A model generated the notes under the pieces. It saw only the letters and a list, made by a program, of their open reading frames with translations, ran no database searches and was not told where the DNA came from. The translations under genes and the position numbers were made by a program. Shown here one piece after another: positions 42,260-51,246 of a stretch of DNA of 64,000 nucleotides (the first letter of the stretch is position 1; every line of letters begins with the position of its first letter). The stretch is from Streptomyces violaceoruber (GTDB lineage: Bacteria > Actinomycetota > Actinomycetes > Streptomycetales > Streptomycetaceae). The stretch is taken from assembly GCF_033406955.1 (NCBI RefSeq), contig NZ_CP137734.1, positions 62,001-126,000 on the forward strand, written 5' to 3'.

Positions 42260-43114
42260 ATGGACGACAACCACCTCGGGGAGTTCCTGCGCGCGCGCCG
42301 CGCCGGTCTGCGGCCGCAGGACGTCAACATGGCGAGCCACGGCCTGCGCAGGGTGGCCGGACTGCGCCGCGAGGAGGTCGCCGTCCTGGCCGGGGTCAAC
42401 GCCGACTACTACACCCGGCTGGAACAGGGCCGCGAGCGTCACCCGTCTCCGCAGGTACTCGACGCGCTCGGCCGCGCGCTCCGCCTGGACCCGGAGGCCC
42501 GCGCCCACCTGCACCGCCTGGCCGGGGTGTCACCGGCCGGCCGGGACTCGCTGCACGCGACCGAACGGGTCGGCCCCGCACTGCGTCAGCTGATGGACGG
42601 CTACGCCCACACCCCCGCCTTCGTCATGAGCCGCACCCTCGACGTCCTGGCCGCCAACGCCCTGGCCGACGCGCTCTACGCCCCCTTCACGCCCGCGGAC
42701 AACCTGGCCCGCATGATCTTCCTCGACCCGGCGGGCAGGGAGTTCTACCAGGAGTGGGACCGAGCCGCCCAGGCCGTCGTCGCCGACCTGCGCCAGGCGC
42801 ACGGCTTTGATCCGGAGCACCCGCGCCTGAGGCGCCTGGTGGACACGCTCACCGAGCACAGCGCCGTGTTCCGGCGCCTGTGGGCGGAGCACTCCGTGCG
42901 CGGCAAGACCCAGGACGCCAAGCGGCTCCTCCACCCGGACGTCGGCACCCTCTCGCTGACGTACCAGTCCTTCGACGTCCGCGACGCTCCGGGGCAGCAG
43001 CTCGTCATCTACCACGCCGAGCCGGGCAGCCCGTCGGCCCACGCCCTGGGCCTACTCGGCTCGCTGCACGCCGGTGAGCGGCGGCAGGGCGCGTCCGACT
43101 CGGCCGGGAATTGA
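42260..43114 (+). CDS. XRE-family regulator with MmyB-like ligand domain
   Basis: 284 aa. An N-terminal HTH (VAGLRREEVAVLAGVNADYY, TRLEQGRERHPSPQVLDALG) is followed by a PAS-like MmyB domain (PAFVMSRTLDVLAANALADA, LTYQSFDVRDAPGQQLVIYH), known in family members to bind fatty acids. It probably controls the divergent Atu4866 gene. Confidence 0.92.
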   Translation: MDDNHLGEFLRARRAGLRPQDVNMASHGLRRVAGLRREEVAVLAGVNADYYTRLEQGRERHPSPQVLDALGRALRLDPEARAHLHRLAGVSPAGRDSLHATERVGPALRQLMDGYAHTPAFVMSRTLDVLAANALADALYAPFTPADNLARMIFLDPAGREFYQEWDRAAQAVVADLRQAHGFDPEHPRLRRLVDTLTEHSAVFRRLWAEHSVRGKTQDAKRLLHPDVGTLSLTYQSFDVRDAPGQQLVIYHAEPGSPSAHALGLLGSLHAGERRQGASDSAGN

Positions 43115-43156
43115 GCTCCGCGAGCCGGTCCGCGAGCGGAATCCGTGAGTGCCTGG

Positions 43157-44299
43157 TCACGCCTCTGCGCGGCCGGCGCCGAAGAACCCGATCATCTGCT
43201 CCAGGCCGTCCGTGCCGAACATGGTGTCCAGGCTTCCGGCGGACTCGACGGCGGACGCCTCACTGCGGGGAAAGAGGCCTTCCTCGTACTGGGTGAGCGC
43301 GGCCTCGGTGTCGCCGGGGTGAGCGGCGAGGGCGAGGGCGAGTTCGGCGCCGTCGTACATGGCGAGGTTGGCGCCCTCACCGGCGAAGGGGGACATCAGG
43401 TGGGCCGCGTCACCGAGCAGGGTGACGCCGGGGGTCCGCTTCCAGCGGTGTCCGACGGGCAGGGCGTGGATGCGGCGCGGAGTAATGGTCTCCGCGTGGG
43501 CGACGAGGCCGCGCAGGCCCTCGTCCCAGCCGTCGAAGTGGGCGAGGACCGCGGCTTTGGCGGCGGCGTGGTCGGTGAAGTCGACGGTGTCGATCCAGCC
43601 CGCGTCCGCCCTGAGCGCGGTGTAGACGTGCAGGCTGCCGTCGGTCTCGCGGTGGGCGAGGAAGCCGCGCCGGTCGCCGAGGCTGATGAAGAAGCCACCG
43701 CCGACGAGGGCCGCGCTGCGCGGGTGGCGGGTGTCGGCCTCGTGCAGGTCGCTCTCCACGAAGGAGATGCCGGTGTAGGCGGGCTCGGCGTCCGAGAGCA
43801 GCGGCCGGATGCGGGACCAGGCGCCGTCGGCACCGATGAGGAGGTCGGTGGTGAGGGCCGAGCCGTCGGCGAAAGTGACCTCGTGCCGGCCGTCGTCCAG
43901 TGCTCGGGCTCCGGTGGCCTTGTGCCGCCAGTGGACCGTGCCGTCGGGGAGGGAGTTCAGCAGCAGGCCGCGCAGGTCGCCCCGGTCGACCTCGGGGCGG
44001 CCGCCGTCGCCCTGGTCCTCGGTGGCGACACGGACCGTGCCGTCGGGGCCGACCAGGCGCATCGCCTGACCGCCCTCGTGGATGATCTCGCGGAACTCGT
44101 CGTGGAGGCCGGCGGCGCGGATCGCCTCCTGGCCGTTCTCCTCGTGGATGTCGAGCATGCCGCCCTGCGTGCGGGCCTCGGGGCCCGACTCCAGGTCGAA
44201 GACCGCCGACTCGATTCCGTTGACGTGCAGGACCCGGGCGGCGGTGAGGCCGCCCAGGCCGCCGCCGATGATCGCGACGGGGTGGTGAGGGGTGCTCAT
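43157..44299 (-). CDS. FAD-dependent monooxygenase (TetX-like)
   Basis: 380 aa. Dinucleotide-binding VAIIGGGLGGLTAARVLHVN, the DLLIGADGAWSRIR motif and the second FAD motif VTLLGDAAHLMSPFAGEGAN. This is the flavin hydroxylase fold close to tetracycline-destructase TetX. Start 44299. It is preceded by CGAACATGTTCG and CGAACAAGTTCG boxes shared with the TetR gene at 44426, so it is induced by the TetR ligand, perhaps an aromatic antibiotic (inferred). Confidence 0.93.
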   Translation of the reverse strand: MSTPHHPVAIIGGGLGGLTAARVLHVNGIESAVFDLESGPEARTQGGMLDIHEENGQEAIRAAGLHDEFREIIHEGGQAMRLVGPDGTVRVATEDQGDGGRPEVDRGDLRGLLLNSLPDGTVHWRHKATGARALDDGRHEVTFADGSALTTDLLIGADGAWSRIRPLLSDAEPAYTGISFVESDLHEADTRHPRSAALVGGGFFISLGDRRGFLAHRETDGSLHVYTALRADAGWIDTVDFTDHAAAKAAVLAHFDGWDEGLRGLVAHAETITPRRIHALPVGHRWKRTPGVTLLGDAAHLMSPFAGEGANLAMYDGAELALALAAHPGDTEAALTQYEEGLFPRSEASAVESAGSLDTMFGTDGLEQMIGFFGAGRAEA

Positions 44300-44340
44300 G
44301 GTGGCCTCCAGGGGTGCGCGGTCGGACACCTCCAGCGTAA

Positions 44341-44367
44341 CGAACATGTTCGTAGCGAACAAGTTCG
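44341..44367. promoter_or_regulatory. Two TetR operators, monooxygenase promoter
   Basis: CGAACATGTTCG (44341-44352, perfect palindrome) and CGAACAAGTTCG (44356-44367), 15 bp start to start, 42 bp before the monooxygenase start. The same box recurs before the TetR gene at 45148. Confidence 0.75.
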
Positions 44368-44425
44368 CCCATGCGCATGCAGAAGGGCTGGGCAGCGACG
44401 GGTTCGACAGCTGGATGCGGCCCCC

Positions 44426-45133
44426 TCAGCCGGCCGCGCCGCGCGCCGGGCCGGGGACGGGCGTGCGGGTGATGCCGTTGACCAGGACGTCGAACGACCA
44501 GCGCAGGCGGTCGTGGGCGGAGCCTGCGATGAGCAGGGGCATGTGGGAGGCGATCGCGGGATGGGTGGCCTCGTCCGCGTCGCGCAGGGCCCGGACGGTG
44601 GCGCTCCAGTCCTCGTGGGACGCCGGATCGTGCTCCTGGGTCGCCTGCTCGGCGGCGGTGGCGGTGGCGTCCTGCAAGAGCTTGTCCACGCCCCAGGCGA
44701 CCTGCGCGCCAGGGGCTCCGCTGCGGGCGAGCAGTTCGAGGACCCGTTCCACGAGACGCAGGTAGTTCTCTCCGCTGGGGCGGGCGACCAGAGCCGACCG
44801 GGCGAGCTGGGGGTGTGCGAACAGGACGAGGGTGTACGAGGTCAGTACGGCCCGGAGCTGCTCGCGCCAGTCCTCCTCGGCGCCCGCACCGGTGAGGTCG
44901 ACCTCGCCCAGCAGCGCGTCCAGCACGGCCGCGTGCAGTTCGGCGGTGTTCGCCACGTACACGTAGAGGGAGGCGGGGCCGGTGTCCAGCTCCTGCGCCA
45001 GACGGCGCATGGTGACCTTCTCCAGCCCCTCCGCACGCATGAGCGCCACCGCGGTGTCGACGATCCACCGCCGGGACAGTGCGGGCTTCGCCGGACGGTC
45101 CCGGCGGCTGATCGGGGCTCTTCTCGCTGCCAT
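44426..45133 (-). CDS. TetR-family regulator (TetR_C class)
   Basis: 235 aa: LSRRWIVDTAVALMRAEGLE, KVTMRRLAQELDTGPASLYV as HTH, and a TetR_C-type ligand domain. It lies upstream of the monooxygenase on the same strand. The box at 45148-45159 is 15 bp upstream of its start, giving autoregulation and control of the monooxygenase. Confidence 0.93.
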   Translation of the reverse strand: MAARRAPISRRDRPAKPALSRRWIVDTAVALMRAEGLEKVTMRRLAQELDTGPASLYVYVANTAELHAAVLDALLGEVDLTGAGAEEDWREQLRAVLTSYTLVLFAHPQLARSALVARPSGENYLRLVERVLELLARSGAPGAQVAWGVDKLLQDATATAAEQATQEHDPASHEDWSATVRALRDADEATHPAIASHMPLLIAGSAHDRLRWSFDVLVNGITRTPVPGPARGAAG

Positions 45134-45147
45134 GCCCCCGATCGTAA

Positions 45148-45159
45148 CGAACACGTTCG
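45148..45159. promoter_or_regulatory. TetR operator, autoregulatory
   Basis: CGAACACGTTCG, perfect palindrome just upstream of the TetR start at 45133, differing only in the central bases from the boxes at 44341 and 44356. Confidence 0.75.
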
Positions 45160-45178
45160 CCGCGTGGTCGGGACCGTG

Positions 45179-46429
45179 TCAGCGGGCGTCCTGACGCAGG
45201 TGCCGGTCCTGTCCCGCCCCGTGTCCGGCGACTGCCGTGGCGATCCCGAGGACGGCCAGGACGCTGAGCGGAAGTGTCCAGCTGTGCGTGGTGTCGTGCA
45301 GGATGCCCAGCAGGAGGGGGCCGGCCGCCGCCACGAGGTAGCCGATGGACTGTGCCATGCCCGCCAGCGCGGCGGCTTCGCCGGAGCTGCCGGCGCGCTG
45401 GCTCTGGAAGGTCAGCGCGAGGACGAGGCAGGCGCCGCCGCCGAGTCCGAGCAGGGTGCACGCCAGGACGGTCAGCGCGGGAGCGGCGACCAGCACGGTG
45501 AAGCCGCCCGCCACCAGGACCGAGGCCCCGGCCGCGGTCCATCGCTGATCGTGCCGGCCGCGGGTGAGCAGGGGCAGGAGGCTGCTGGAAGCCAAGGACA
45601 CCACCTGGTAGTAGAACAGCATCCATCCGGCCGTGGTGCTGCTCGTCCCGCGGTCGATCAGGATGCTCGGCAGCCACGCGACGGCGGTGTAGAAGGCCAG
45701 GGACTGCAGGCCCATGAAGAAGGTGACCTGCCAGGCGAGCCGCGACCGCCAGGGCACCGGGCTGTGCGTCCCGCCGGTGGACGCCTGGGGCTTGTCACCT
45801 CGCATCCGGGGCAGCCAGGCGAGGAACGCGGCGACCGTGAAGGCGACACCCCAGGCGAGCGCCGTGCGCCAGGAACCCGGCACGGTGTGGGCCAGCGGCG
45901 CGGACACCCCCGAGGAGACCGCGGCCATGAGGCCCATGACGGTCACGTAGAGGGCGCTGACACCCTGGATGCGGTGCGCGGGCACGCTTCTTCTGATCAG
46001 GGCGGGCAGCAGCACGTTGCCGAAGGCTATGGCGGCGGACAGGATCACCGTTCCGGTGAACAGGAAGACGACGGAGGGAAGGGAGCGGACCACCGTTCCG
46101 ACGGCCAGCACACCGAGCGACGCCACCAGCAGGCGAGCGCTGCCCCACCGGTGGGAAGCCCGGGCGACCAGCGGCGACGTCGCGGCGAACGTCAGCAGCG
46201 GGAGCGTACTCAGCAGCCCGCCCCAGCTCGATGACAGACCGCTGCCGCGCTCGATCTCGGGCAGCAGTGCGCCGACACCGGTGAGAGTGGTGCGCAGATT
46301 CGCCGCCACGAGGCAGATCGCGACGACGAGCCCGACCGACACGACGGGCCGGGCGGACCGGGCGCGGTCGGCGGCCGGTGTTTCGGAGGCGGAGTACCGG
46401 CGGGAGGCCGAAGCCGGCTGCGGACTCAT
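45179..46429 (-). CDS. MFS transporter, CynX/NimT-like
   Basis: 416 aa, twelve TM segments (e.g. VVSVGLVVAICLVAANLRTT, FLFTGTVILSAAIAFGNVLL, GAGQ-rich C-terminus). The ANLRTTLTGVGALLPEI start and AFGNVLLPALIRR are typical of the cyanate/nitroimidazole MFS branch. Its start overlaps the GntR stop (ATGA), so the two are one operon. Substrate unknown. Confidence 0.92.
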   Translation of the reverse strand: MSPQPASASRRYSASETPAADRARSARPVVSVGLVVAICLVAANLRTTLTGVGALLPEIERGSGLSSSWGGLLSTLPLLTFAATSPLVARASHRWGSARLLVASLGVLAVGTVVRSLPSVVFLFTGTVILSAAIAFGNVLLPALIRRSVPAHRIQGVSALYVTVMGLMAAVSSGVSAPLAHTVPGSWRTALAWGVAFTVAAFLAWLPRMRGDKPQASTGGTHSPVPWRSRLAWQVTFFMGLQSLAFYTAVAWLPSILIDRGTSSTTAGWMLFYYQVVSLASSSLLPLLTRGRHDQRWTAAGASVLVAGGFTVLVAAPALTVLACTLLGLGGGACLVLALTFQSQRAGSSGEAAALAGMAQSIGYLVAAAGPLLLGILHDTTHSWTLPLSVLAVLGIATAVAGHGAGQDRHLRQDAR

Positions 46430-47136
46430 CGCTCCCCCGCGGTGCGTGACGCGTCGGTCTCGTGGTCGCGGGTGAGCCGGACGATCGCCGCCGCCGCGTC
46501 CCGGGCGCCGCCCGTGTCCCGGGCCTCGATCGCGTCGACCAGCCGCCGGTGCAGGCGGGCGTGCTCCGCGGCGTGGCCGGCGTCCCAGGGCAGGCCCCCG
46601 AGGGACGCGGTGAGGGCTGTACCGAGGTGGTCGTACACCTCGACCAGCAGGTCGTTCCCGCTGGCCCGGACCACGGCCCGGTGGAACAGCGCGTCGACGC
46701 CCGTGGCCGCGGCCGGATCCTCACCGGCGCAGGCCGCGTCGGCGTCGGCCAGCAGTTCCCGCAGCTGCTGCAACTGACTCTCGCTCCGGCGCAGGGCCGC
46801 GGCTCCCGAGGCGTACTCCTCCAGAACGGTGCGCAGTTCCAGCACCTTGTCCCGCTGCGCGGAACTCGCCCGCCGCACCATGACGGACTGCAGCTCGCTC
46901 GACGAACAGACGTAGGTGCCGTCGCCGGCTCGCGGCTCCAGCAGACCCAGGTGCACCAGTGCACCGATCGCCTCCCGCAGGGTGCTGCGTCCGACCCCGA
47001 GCTCCTCGATGAGGGCGTGCTCCGGGGGGATCCGCGTCCCCACGGGCCAGCCCCCCGACTCGATGTGCGAGCGGAGGCTGTCGACCAGTTGCGCGGACAG
47101 GCTGGCCGTCCGTCGCGGTGCGCTGATGCGTTTCAT
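46426..47136 (-). CDS. GntR-family regulator, FadR/FCD class
   Basis: 236 aa: SLSAQLVDSLRSHIESGGWP, PPEHALIEELGVGRSTLREA as winged helix, then an all-helical FCD domain with metal/ligand positions (ALFHRAVVRASGN, EHARLHRRLVDAIEARD). Start 47136. Translationally coupled to the MFS gene, which it probably controls. The AACATCAGACATTTGAACAT stretch just upstream (47154-47173) contains a repeated AACAT and is a likely operator. Confidence 0.92.
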   Translation of the reverse strand: MKRISAPRRTASLSAQLVDSLRSHIESGGWPVGTRIPPEHALIEELGVGRSTLREAIGALVHLGLLEPRAGDGTYVCSSSELQSVMVRRASSAQRDKVLELRTVLEEYASGAAALRRSESQLQQLRELLADADAACAGEDPAAATGVDALFHRAVVRASGNDLLVEVYDHLGTALTASLGGLPWDAGHAAEHARLHRRLVDAIEARDTGGARDAAAAIVRLTRDHETDASRTAGER

Positions 47137-47251
47137 GGCGGCAGCGTACACAAACATCAGACATTTGAACATCATGCTTTTGTCCAGGAGATGCGGCCGC
47201 GAACGGGCCGCATCGTGCTGGGAGCAGTCGTTCACCCGGGGTCCGCGTCGC

Positions 47252-48136
47252 TCACACGCGGTCGGCCGCGATCAGGACGTACTGGAAGGAGCCGTCACGG
47301 TAGGACTCGATGAACGCCTTCTCGATTCCGGTGACCAGCGAGGACGTGGCCCGCAGCTCCCAGTAGGGCAGCGTGTCCGGGGTCAGGTCGACGATGGTGT
47401 GCGGCACGAGCCGGTTGTCGGCCATGGCGCGCAGGTACTCCCGCCGGGAGTGGATGTTGCACTCGAAGTGGGCGTTGATCTGGGAGACCCACTTCGACGG
47501 CTGGCCGTAGCGGGGGTTCCAGCAGCCGGTGATCGTCACGTAGCGGCCGCCGACCTTCAGGAAGCGGGAGTGCTCGCTGAACAGGTCGTGGAGGTCGACG
47601 TACATGGTCGACTCGTTGTTCCACGAGGCCGTGACGGCGCCCTTGTCGAAGGGCGTGTCGAGCATGTTGCACACGCGGGAGCGGACGTGGTCGTCGATGC
47701 GCAGTTCCCGCGCGCGCCGGTTGCCGAAGTCGGCCTGGGCGGCGGACAGGGTCACTCCCTCGACCCGGCTGCCGAACCGGCGGTGGGCCATGACCATGGA
47801 ACCGCCGCGTCCGCAGCCGGCGTCGACGAGGGTGTCGTCGGGACCGGCCTGGCCGAGGTGGTCCATGAGGAACTCCGCCTGCGCCGACTCCAGCCGGTGC
47901 AGCTCGGCGATGACCTTCTTCTCGTACTCGCTGTGCTCCGGGTCGCCGAGCGCGGCACGGTCCACGGGGCCGATGCCGTAGTGGTGGTGATAGAGCCCGT
48001 CCACGTCACCGAGGCGGAGGTTGACCGGCCGCGCCTCGTTGTTCCAGTAGCGGGCGATGTCCTCCTGGTACGGCGTCGCCGGAGCCGGGATCTTCGCGGT
48101 GGCGGTGGCGGTGGCGGTGGTGGTCTCAGTGGTCAC
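47252..48136 (-). CDS. Geranyl diphosphate 2-C-methyltransferase
   Basis: 294 aa. PYQEDIARYWNNEARPVNLR, then GLYHHHYGIGPVDRAALGDP, SAM loop LVDAGCGRGGSMVMAHRRFG and WNNESTMYVDLHDLFSEHSR match GPP 2-methyltransferase (SCO7701-type). It makes 2-methyl-GPP for 2-methylisoborneol. It is 15 bp downstream of the synthase gene in the same operon. The N-terminal Thr/Ala repeat (TTETTTATATATAK) is probably disordered. Confidence 0.95.
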   Translation of the reverse strand: MTTETTTATATATAKIPAPATPYQEDIARYWNNEARPVNLRLGDVDGLYHHHYGIGPVDRAALGDPEHSEYEKKVIAELHRLESAQAEFLMDHLGQAGPDDTLVDAGCGRGGSMVMAHRRFGSRVEGVTLSAAQADFGNRRARELRIDDHVRSRVCNMLDTPFDKGAVTASWNNESTMYVDLHDLFSEHSRFLKVGGRYVTITGCWNPRYGQPSKWVSQINAHFECNIHSRREYLRAMADNRLVPHTIVDLTPDTLPYWELRATSSLVTGIEKAFIESYRDGSFQYVLIAADRV

Positions 48137-48151
48137 AGATACGTCCGTTCT

Positions 48152-49474
48152 CTACCAGAAGTCGGGCAGGCTGTAGCGGTAGGTGTTGGTGCGGTGCCAG
48201 TCGTGGTTGCCGTCGACCCAGGCGGCGACGCCCCTGAGGAAGCGCAGCACGGGGGGCAGGGGGCAGGCCTCCGCGAGGTCGGCCGCGGCGGCCTCGAAGG
48301 AGTGCTGGAGCTCGTTGTGGACCTCGACGGCCTTGAGGTAGGCGTCGCGTTCGCAGAGCTGCTCGCGCTCGGCGATCACCACCGGAAGGTTCAGGTGGCG
48401 ACCGGGGCTGTTGAGTTCCTTGGTGTAGGAGTAGAGGTCGTTGACGATGGTCGTCGCGTTGCCGGCGAGGGCGATGACCCGTTGCATGTCCGGGCGGGCG
48501 TGCAGGTCCGCGGGCAGTTCGTAGCCGCCGACGGTGTCGGTGATCGTGGGGCAGGGGCGGAAGTTGTTGAACTGGCGCATCGCCAGGTACTCCCACACCT
48601 CCGGGACGTGTCCGGTCTGTGCCCAGGCGCCCTCGGCGAGGTAGCCCAGGTGCAGCCGGGCCATGTCGTGCCGGTAGCGGTCGGACTGGGACGGAGTCGC
48701 CGCCCGCACGAAGTAGCCCATGGCGCTGTCGTACGCCCGGCGCGGGGCGTCCGCTGCGAGGGACGCTTGCCACGTCGGCGTGTATTCGGCCGTGGAGTGG
48801 AAGTGGTCGATCGCGGTGTGCGCGAGCAGGAGGCGCCCGCCCAGACCGACGGGTGAGCCGCCGTGGTCCTCGCAGTAGCAGTCGTCCACCGCGTTCTCCG
48901 CGACCATCAGCCGGGTCGCGAGCATCAGGTGGTCGACGGTCGGTGCGTCGGGATGGCAGCCGACCATGTAGCGGCCCACCGAGAAGCCGTCGAACTGCCC
49001 CTCCCACTCCTCGGGATACAGCTGGACCTCGTCCTCGGCCCAGCGCTTGATACGGCGGCTCACCTCCTCGACGCGCACGGGGTCGGGTTCCGGGACGGGG
49101 TGGTGGTAGAGGCCGGGGACGGCTCGTCCGGCGGCGGGCGGAGCGGATGCCGGAGCCTCCGGGCCCGGTTGCCGCCCGTATCTGACGGCCGGGGCGAGCG
49201 AGGTCGTGCCCGGCCCGGTCGGCCCACGCAGGATCCGCTGGAGGACGGAGTCGCCCGTGACCGTGTCGGGCGGGTTCCCTGCGGCGGGGGCGGGCGGCGG
49301 GGGTGGTGCCGGGTCGGGAACCGTGACCGGCGGATGCAGCGCGGCCAGGAAGTCGGACGCGGCCGACGTGACCGAAGCGCTCGGGATCACCGGGGCGGGC
49401 ACGTCCGGCAGGGTTGTGGGCGGCGTCGGCCCCTGCTCGGGGGGTGGTGTTCCGAGGGTCCCGGAGTCGGGCAT
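48152..49474 (-). CDS. 2-Methylisoborneol synthase
   Basis: 440 aa terpene cyclase. Mg2+ motifs: D197-DCYCED and N345-DLYSYTKE, at the positions I recall for the S. coelicolor enzyme. The first ~115 residues are Pro/Ala-rich and disordered. In family 2B encapsulin systems, such an extension is the cargo-loading part. It converts 2-methyl-GPP to the earthy odorant 2-methylisoborneol. Encoded between the encapsulin and methyltransferase genes. Confidence 0.96.
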   Translation of the reverse strand: MPDSGTLGTPPPEQGPTPPTTLPDVPAPVIPSASVTSAASDFLAALHPPVTVPDPAPPPPPAPAAGNPPDTVTGDSVLQRILRGPTGPGTTSLAPAVRYGRQPGPEAPASAPPAAGRAVPGLYHHPVPEPDPVRVEEVSRRIKRWAEDEVQLYPEEWEGQFDGFSVGRYMVGCHPDAPTVDHLMLATRLMVAENAVDDCYCEDHGGSPVGLGGRLLLAHTAIDHFHSTAEYTPTWQASLAADAPRRAYDSAMGYFVRAATPSQSDRYRHDMARLHLGYLAEGAWAQTGHVPEVWEYLAMRQFNNFRPCPTITDTVGGYELPADLHARPDMQRVIALAGNATTIVNDLYSYTKELNSPGRHLNLPVVIAEREQLCERDAYLKAVEVHNELQHSFEAAAADLAEACPLPPVLRFLRGVAAWVDGNHDWHRTNTYRYSLPDFW

Positions 49475-49556
49475 CGGTGGCTCCTTGCTGCGGCGGAGTG
49501 GGCGATGTGTTGCGCGTGCGGCGGGTCGGGGCCGGCCCTGTGGGCGGTGCGGGGCC

Positions 49557-50972
49557 TCAGCGCGACACCGGGGCGATCTGGACGTTCTCCATCACTCCGA
49601 GGGCGTCGGGCAGGAGCACCGCGGCGGAGTAGTAGGTGCTGACGAGGTAGGAGATGACCGCCTGTTCGTTGATGCCCATGAACCGCACGGAGAGGCCCGG
49701 CTCGTACTCGTCCGGCAGTTCCGTCTGCCGCAGGCCGATCACGCCCTGGTTCTTCTCGCCGGTGCGCATCGCGATGATGGAGCTGGTCTGCTCCTTGCTG
49801 ATCGGGATCTTGTTGCACGGCAGGATGGGCACGCCGCGCCAGGCGGGGACGGACTGTCCGCCCAGGTCGACGTGGTCGGGGTAGAGACCGCAGGCGTTGA
49901 AGCCGCGTCCGATGGCGGCGATGGTCCTGGGGTGGGCGAGGAACAGTTTCGTGCCACGTCGGCGGCAGAGCAGCTCGTCCATGTCGTCCGGGGTCGGCGC
50001 GCCGGTGCGGGGTTGGATGCGCTGCTTGAAGTCGGCGTTGTGCAGCAGCCCGAACTCGCGGTTGTTGACGAGCTCGTGTTCCTGGCGCTCGCGCAGTGCC
50101 TCGACCGTGAGCCTGAGTTGCTCCTCGCTCTGGTTCATCGGCCCGTTGTAGAGGTCGCCGACCCGGGTGTGGATCCTCAGGACGGTCTGTGCGACCGAAA
50201 GCTCGTACTCACGCGGACGCAGTTCGTAGTCGACGAAGGTACCGGGCAGTTCGGCCTCGCCGACGTGACCGGCCGACAGGGCGATCTCGGCCTCGCCGTG
50301 CTTGGTCTGCCGCTGCCGCGCGCGCGTGTGGAAGTCGTCGACGTGGGCCCGCAGCTGCGGCGCGGAGGCCTGGACCGCGGTGAAGTCGGCGCGCGTGAGG
50401 GTGAGGAGGGTGCCGGAGGTCTCGGCGGTGAAGGTGCAGTCGTGGCGGGCGTCGGGGTCCGACAGCGCCTGCTCGCCGAAGTGGCTGCCGTCCGCGAGCA
50501 CCGCGGTGGTGATCTCACCTCCGTACTTGCCCTCGGTGGTCTGGCTGACGCGGCCGTGGGCGATGAGGTGGATGCGGTCTGCGGGGCCGCCGCGTGCGAC
50601 GAGGACCTCACCCGCCGCGAAGTCACGTTGCGTACAACGGTCGGCGAGGGCGGTGAGGACGTCCGTGTCCGTGAAGCCGCGCAGCAGGGCCAGCTCGGTG
50701 AGTTCTCCGGGGATCACCCGGACCCGGGCGCCCTCCTGGACGAACTCGATGCGGCCGTCGCCGAGCGTGTGGCGCAACCGTCGGTTGACCCGGTAGGCGC
50801 CGCCTGCGGCCTCGACCCAGGGCAGCATGCGCAGCAGCCAGCGGGAGGTGATCTCCTGCATCTGCGGGACGGACTTGGTGGTGCTGGCGAGGTTGCGGGC
50901 AGCCGCGGTACCCAGGGACTGCTGCGGCGTCTCGGGTGGGGTCTGAGCTTCCGGGATGCTGTCGACGGACAT
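49557..50972 (-). CDS. Family 2B encapsulin shell protein (EshA-like)
   Basis: 471 aa from ATG 50972 (GAAGG upstream). After an N-terminal segment ([20 protein letters not shown]), a cyclic-nucleotide-binding domain follows at ~95-215 ([60 protein letters not shown]). The HK97-type shell fold resumes, with [40 protein letters not shown] and [19 protein letters not shown]. The cNMP cassette lacks the usual R-x-A-T/S, so cNMP binding is uncertain. First gene of the 2-methylisoborneol operon; the synthase is the expected cargo. Confidence 0.93.
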   Translation of the reverse strand: MSVDSIPEAQTPPETPQQSLGTAAARNLASTTKSVPQMQEITSRWLLRMLPWVEAAGGAYRVNRRLRHTLGDGRIEFVQEGARVRVIPGELTELALLRGFTDTDVLTALADRCTQRDFAAGEVLVARGGPADRIHLIAHGRVSQTTEGKYGGEITTAVLADGSHFGEQALSDPDARHDCTFTAETSGTLLTLTRADFTAVQASAPQLRAHVDDFHTRARQRQTKHGEAEIALSAGHVGEAELPGTFVDYELRPREYELSVAQTVLRIHTRVGDLYNGPMNQSEEQLRLTVEALRERQEHELVNNREFGLLHNADFKQRIQPRTGAPTPDDMDELLCRRRGTKLFLAHPRTIAAIGRGFNACGLYPDHVDLGGQSVPAWRGVPILPCNKIPISKEQTSSIIAMRTGEKNQGVIGLRQTELPDEYEPGLSVRFMGINEQAVISYLVSTYYSAAVLLPDALGVMENVQIAPVSR

Positions 50973-51096
50973 CGGGAGGCCTTCTCCTTGCACGACGGGG
51001 AGACCGGCGCACACGGCTGCGCCGACGGGAGGTCGGGAGGGGGTGGACAACGAGCCGGAGGGATCACGTGAATCCGTCCGCCTTCAGAAAGCTAGC

Positions 51097-51119
51097 TGGT
51101 GGAACGGCCGCATCCACCA
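51097..51119. promoter_or_regulatory. Inverted repeat upstream of the encapsulin operon
   Basis: TGGTGGA (51097-51103) and TCCACCA (51113-51119), 9-bp spacer, 125 bp upstream of the encapsulin start in the 274-bp divergent gap. Operator candidate. Confidence 0.4.
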
Positions 51120-51246
51120 AGGTGCCGGGAGGCTTACCCCGAAGCAGTGACAATCGGTCGAATGCGGTTTATCGGCCCGTCGGTCGAGATTGCTCTGCGA
51201 GAGAGGTCTGGACCCTCACGTGGCGTCAGGCGGCATAGTCGGGGCC

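Noticed and set aside
43145..46234. 1029-aa plus-strand open frame across monooxygenase, TetR and MFS genes
   Set aside because: Antisense shadow: Gly/Arg/Gln-rich, no motifs, while three well-recognised genes lie on the other strand.
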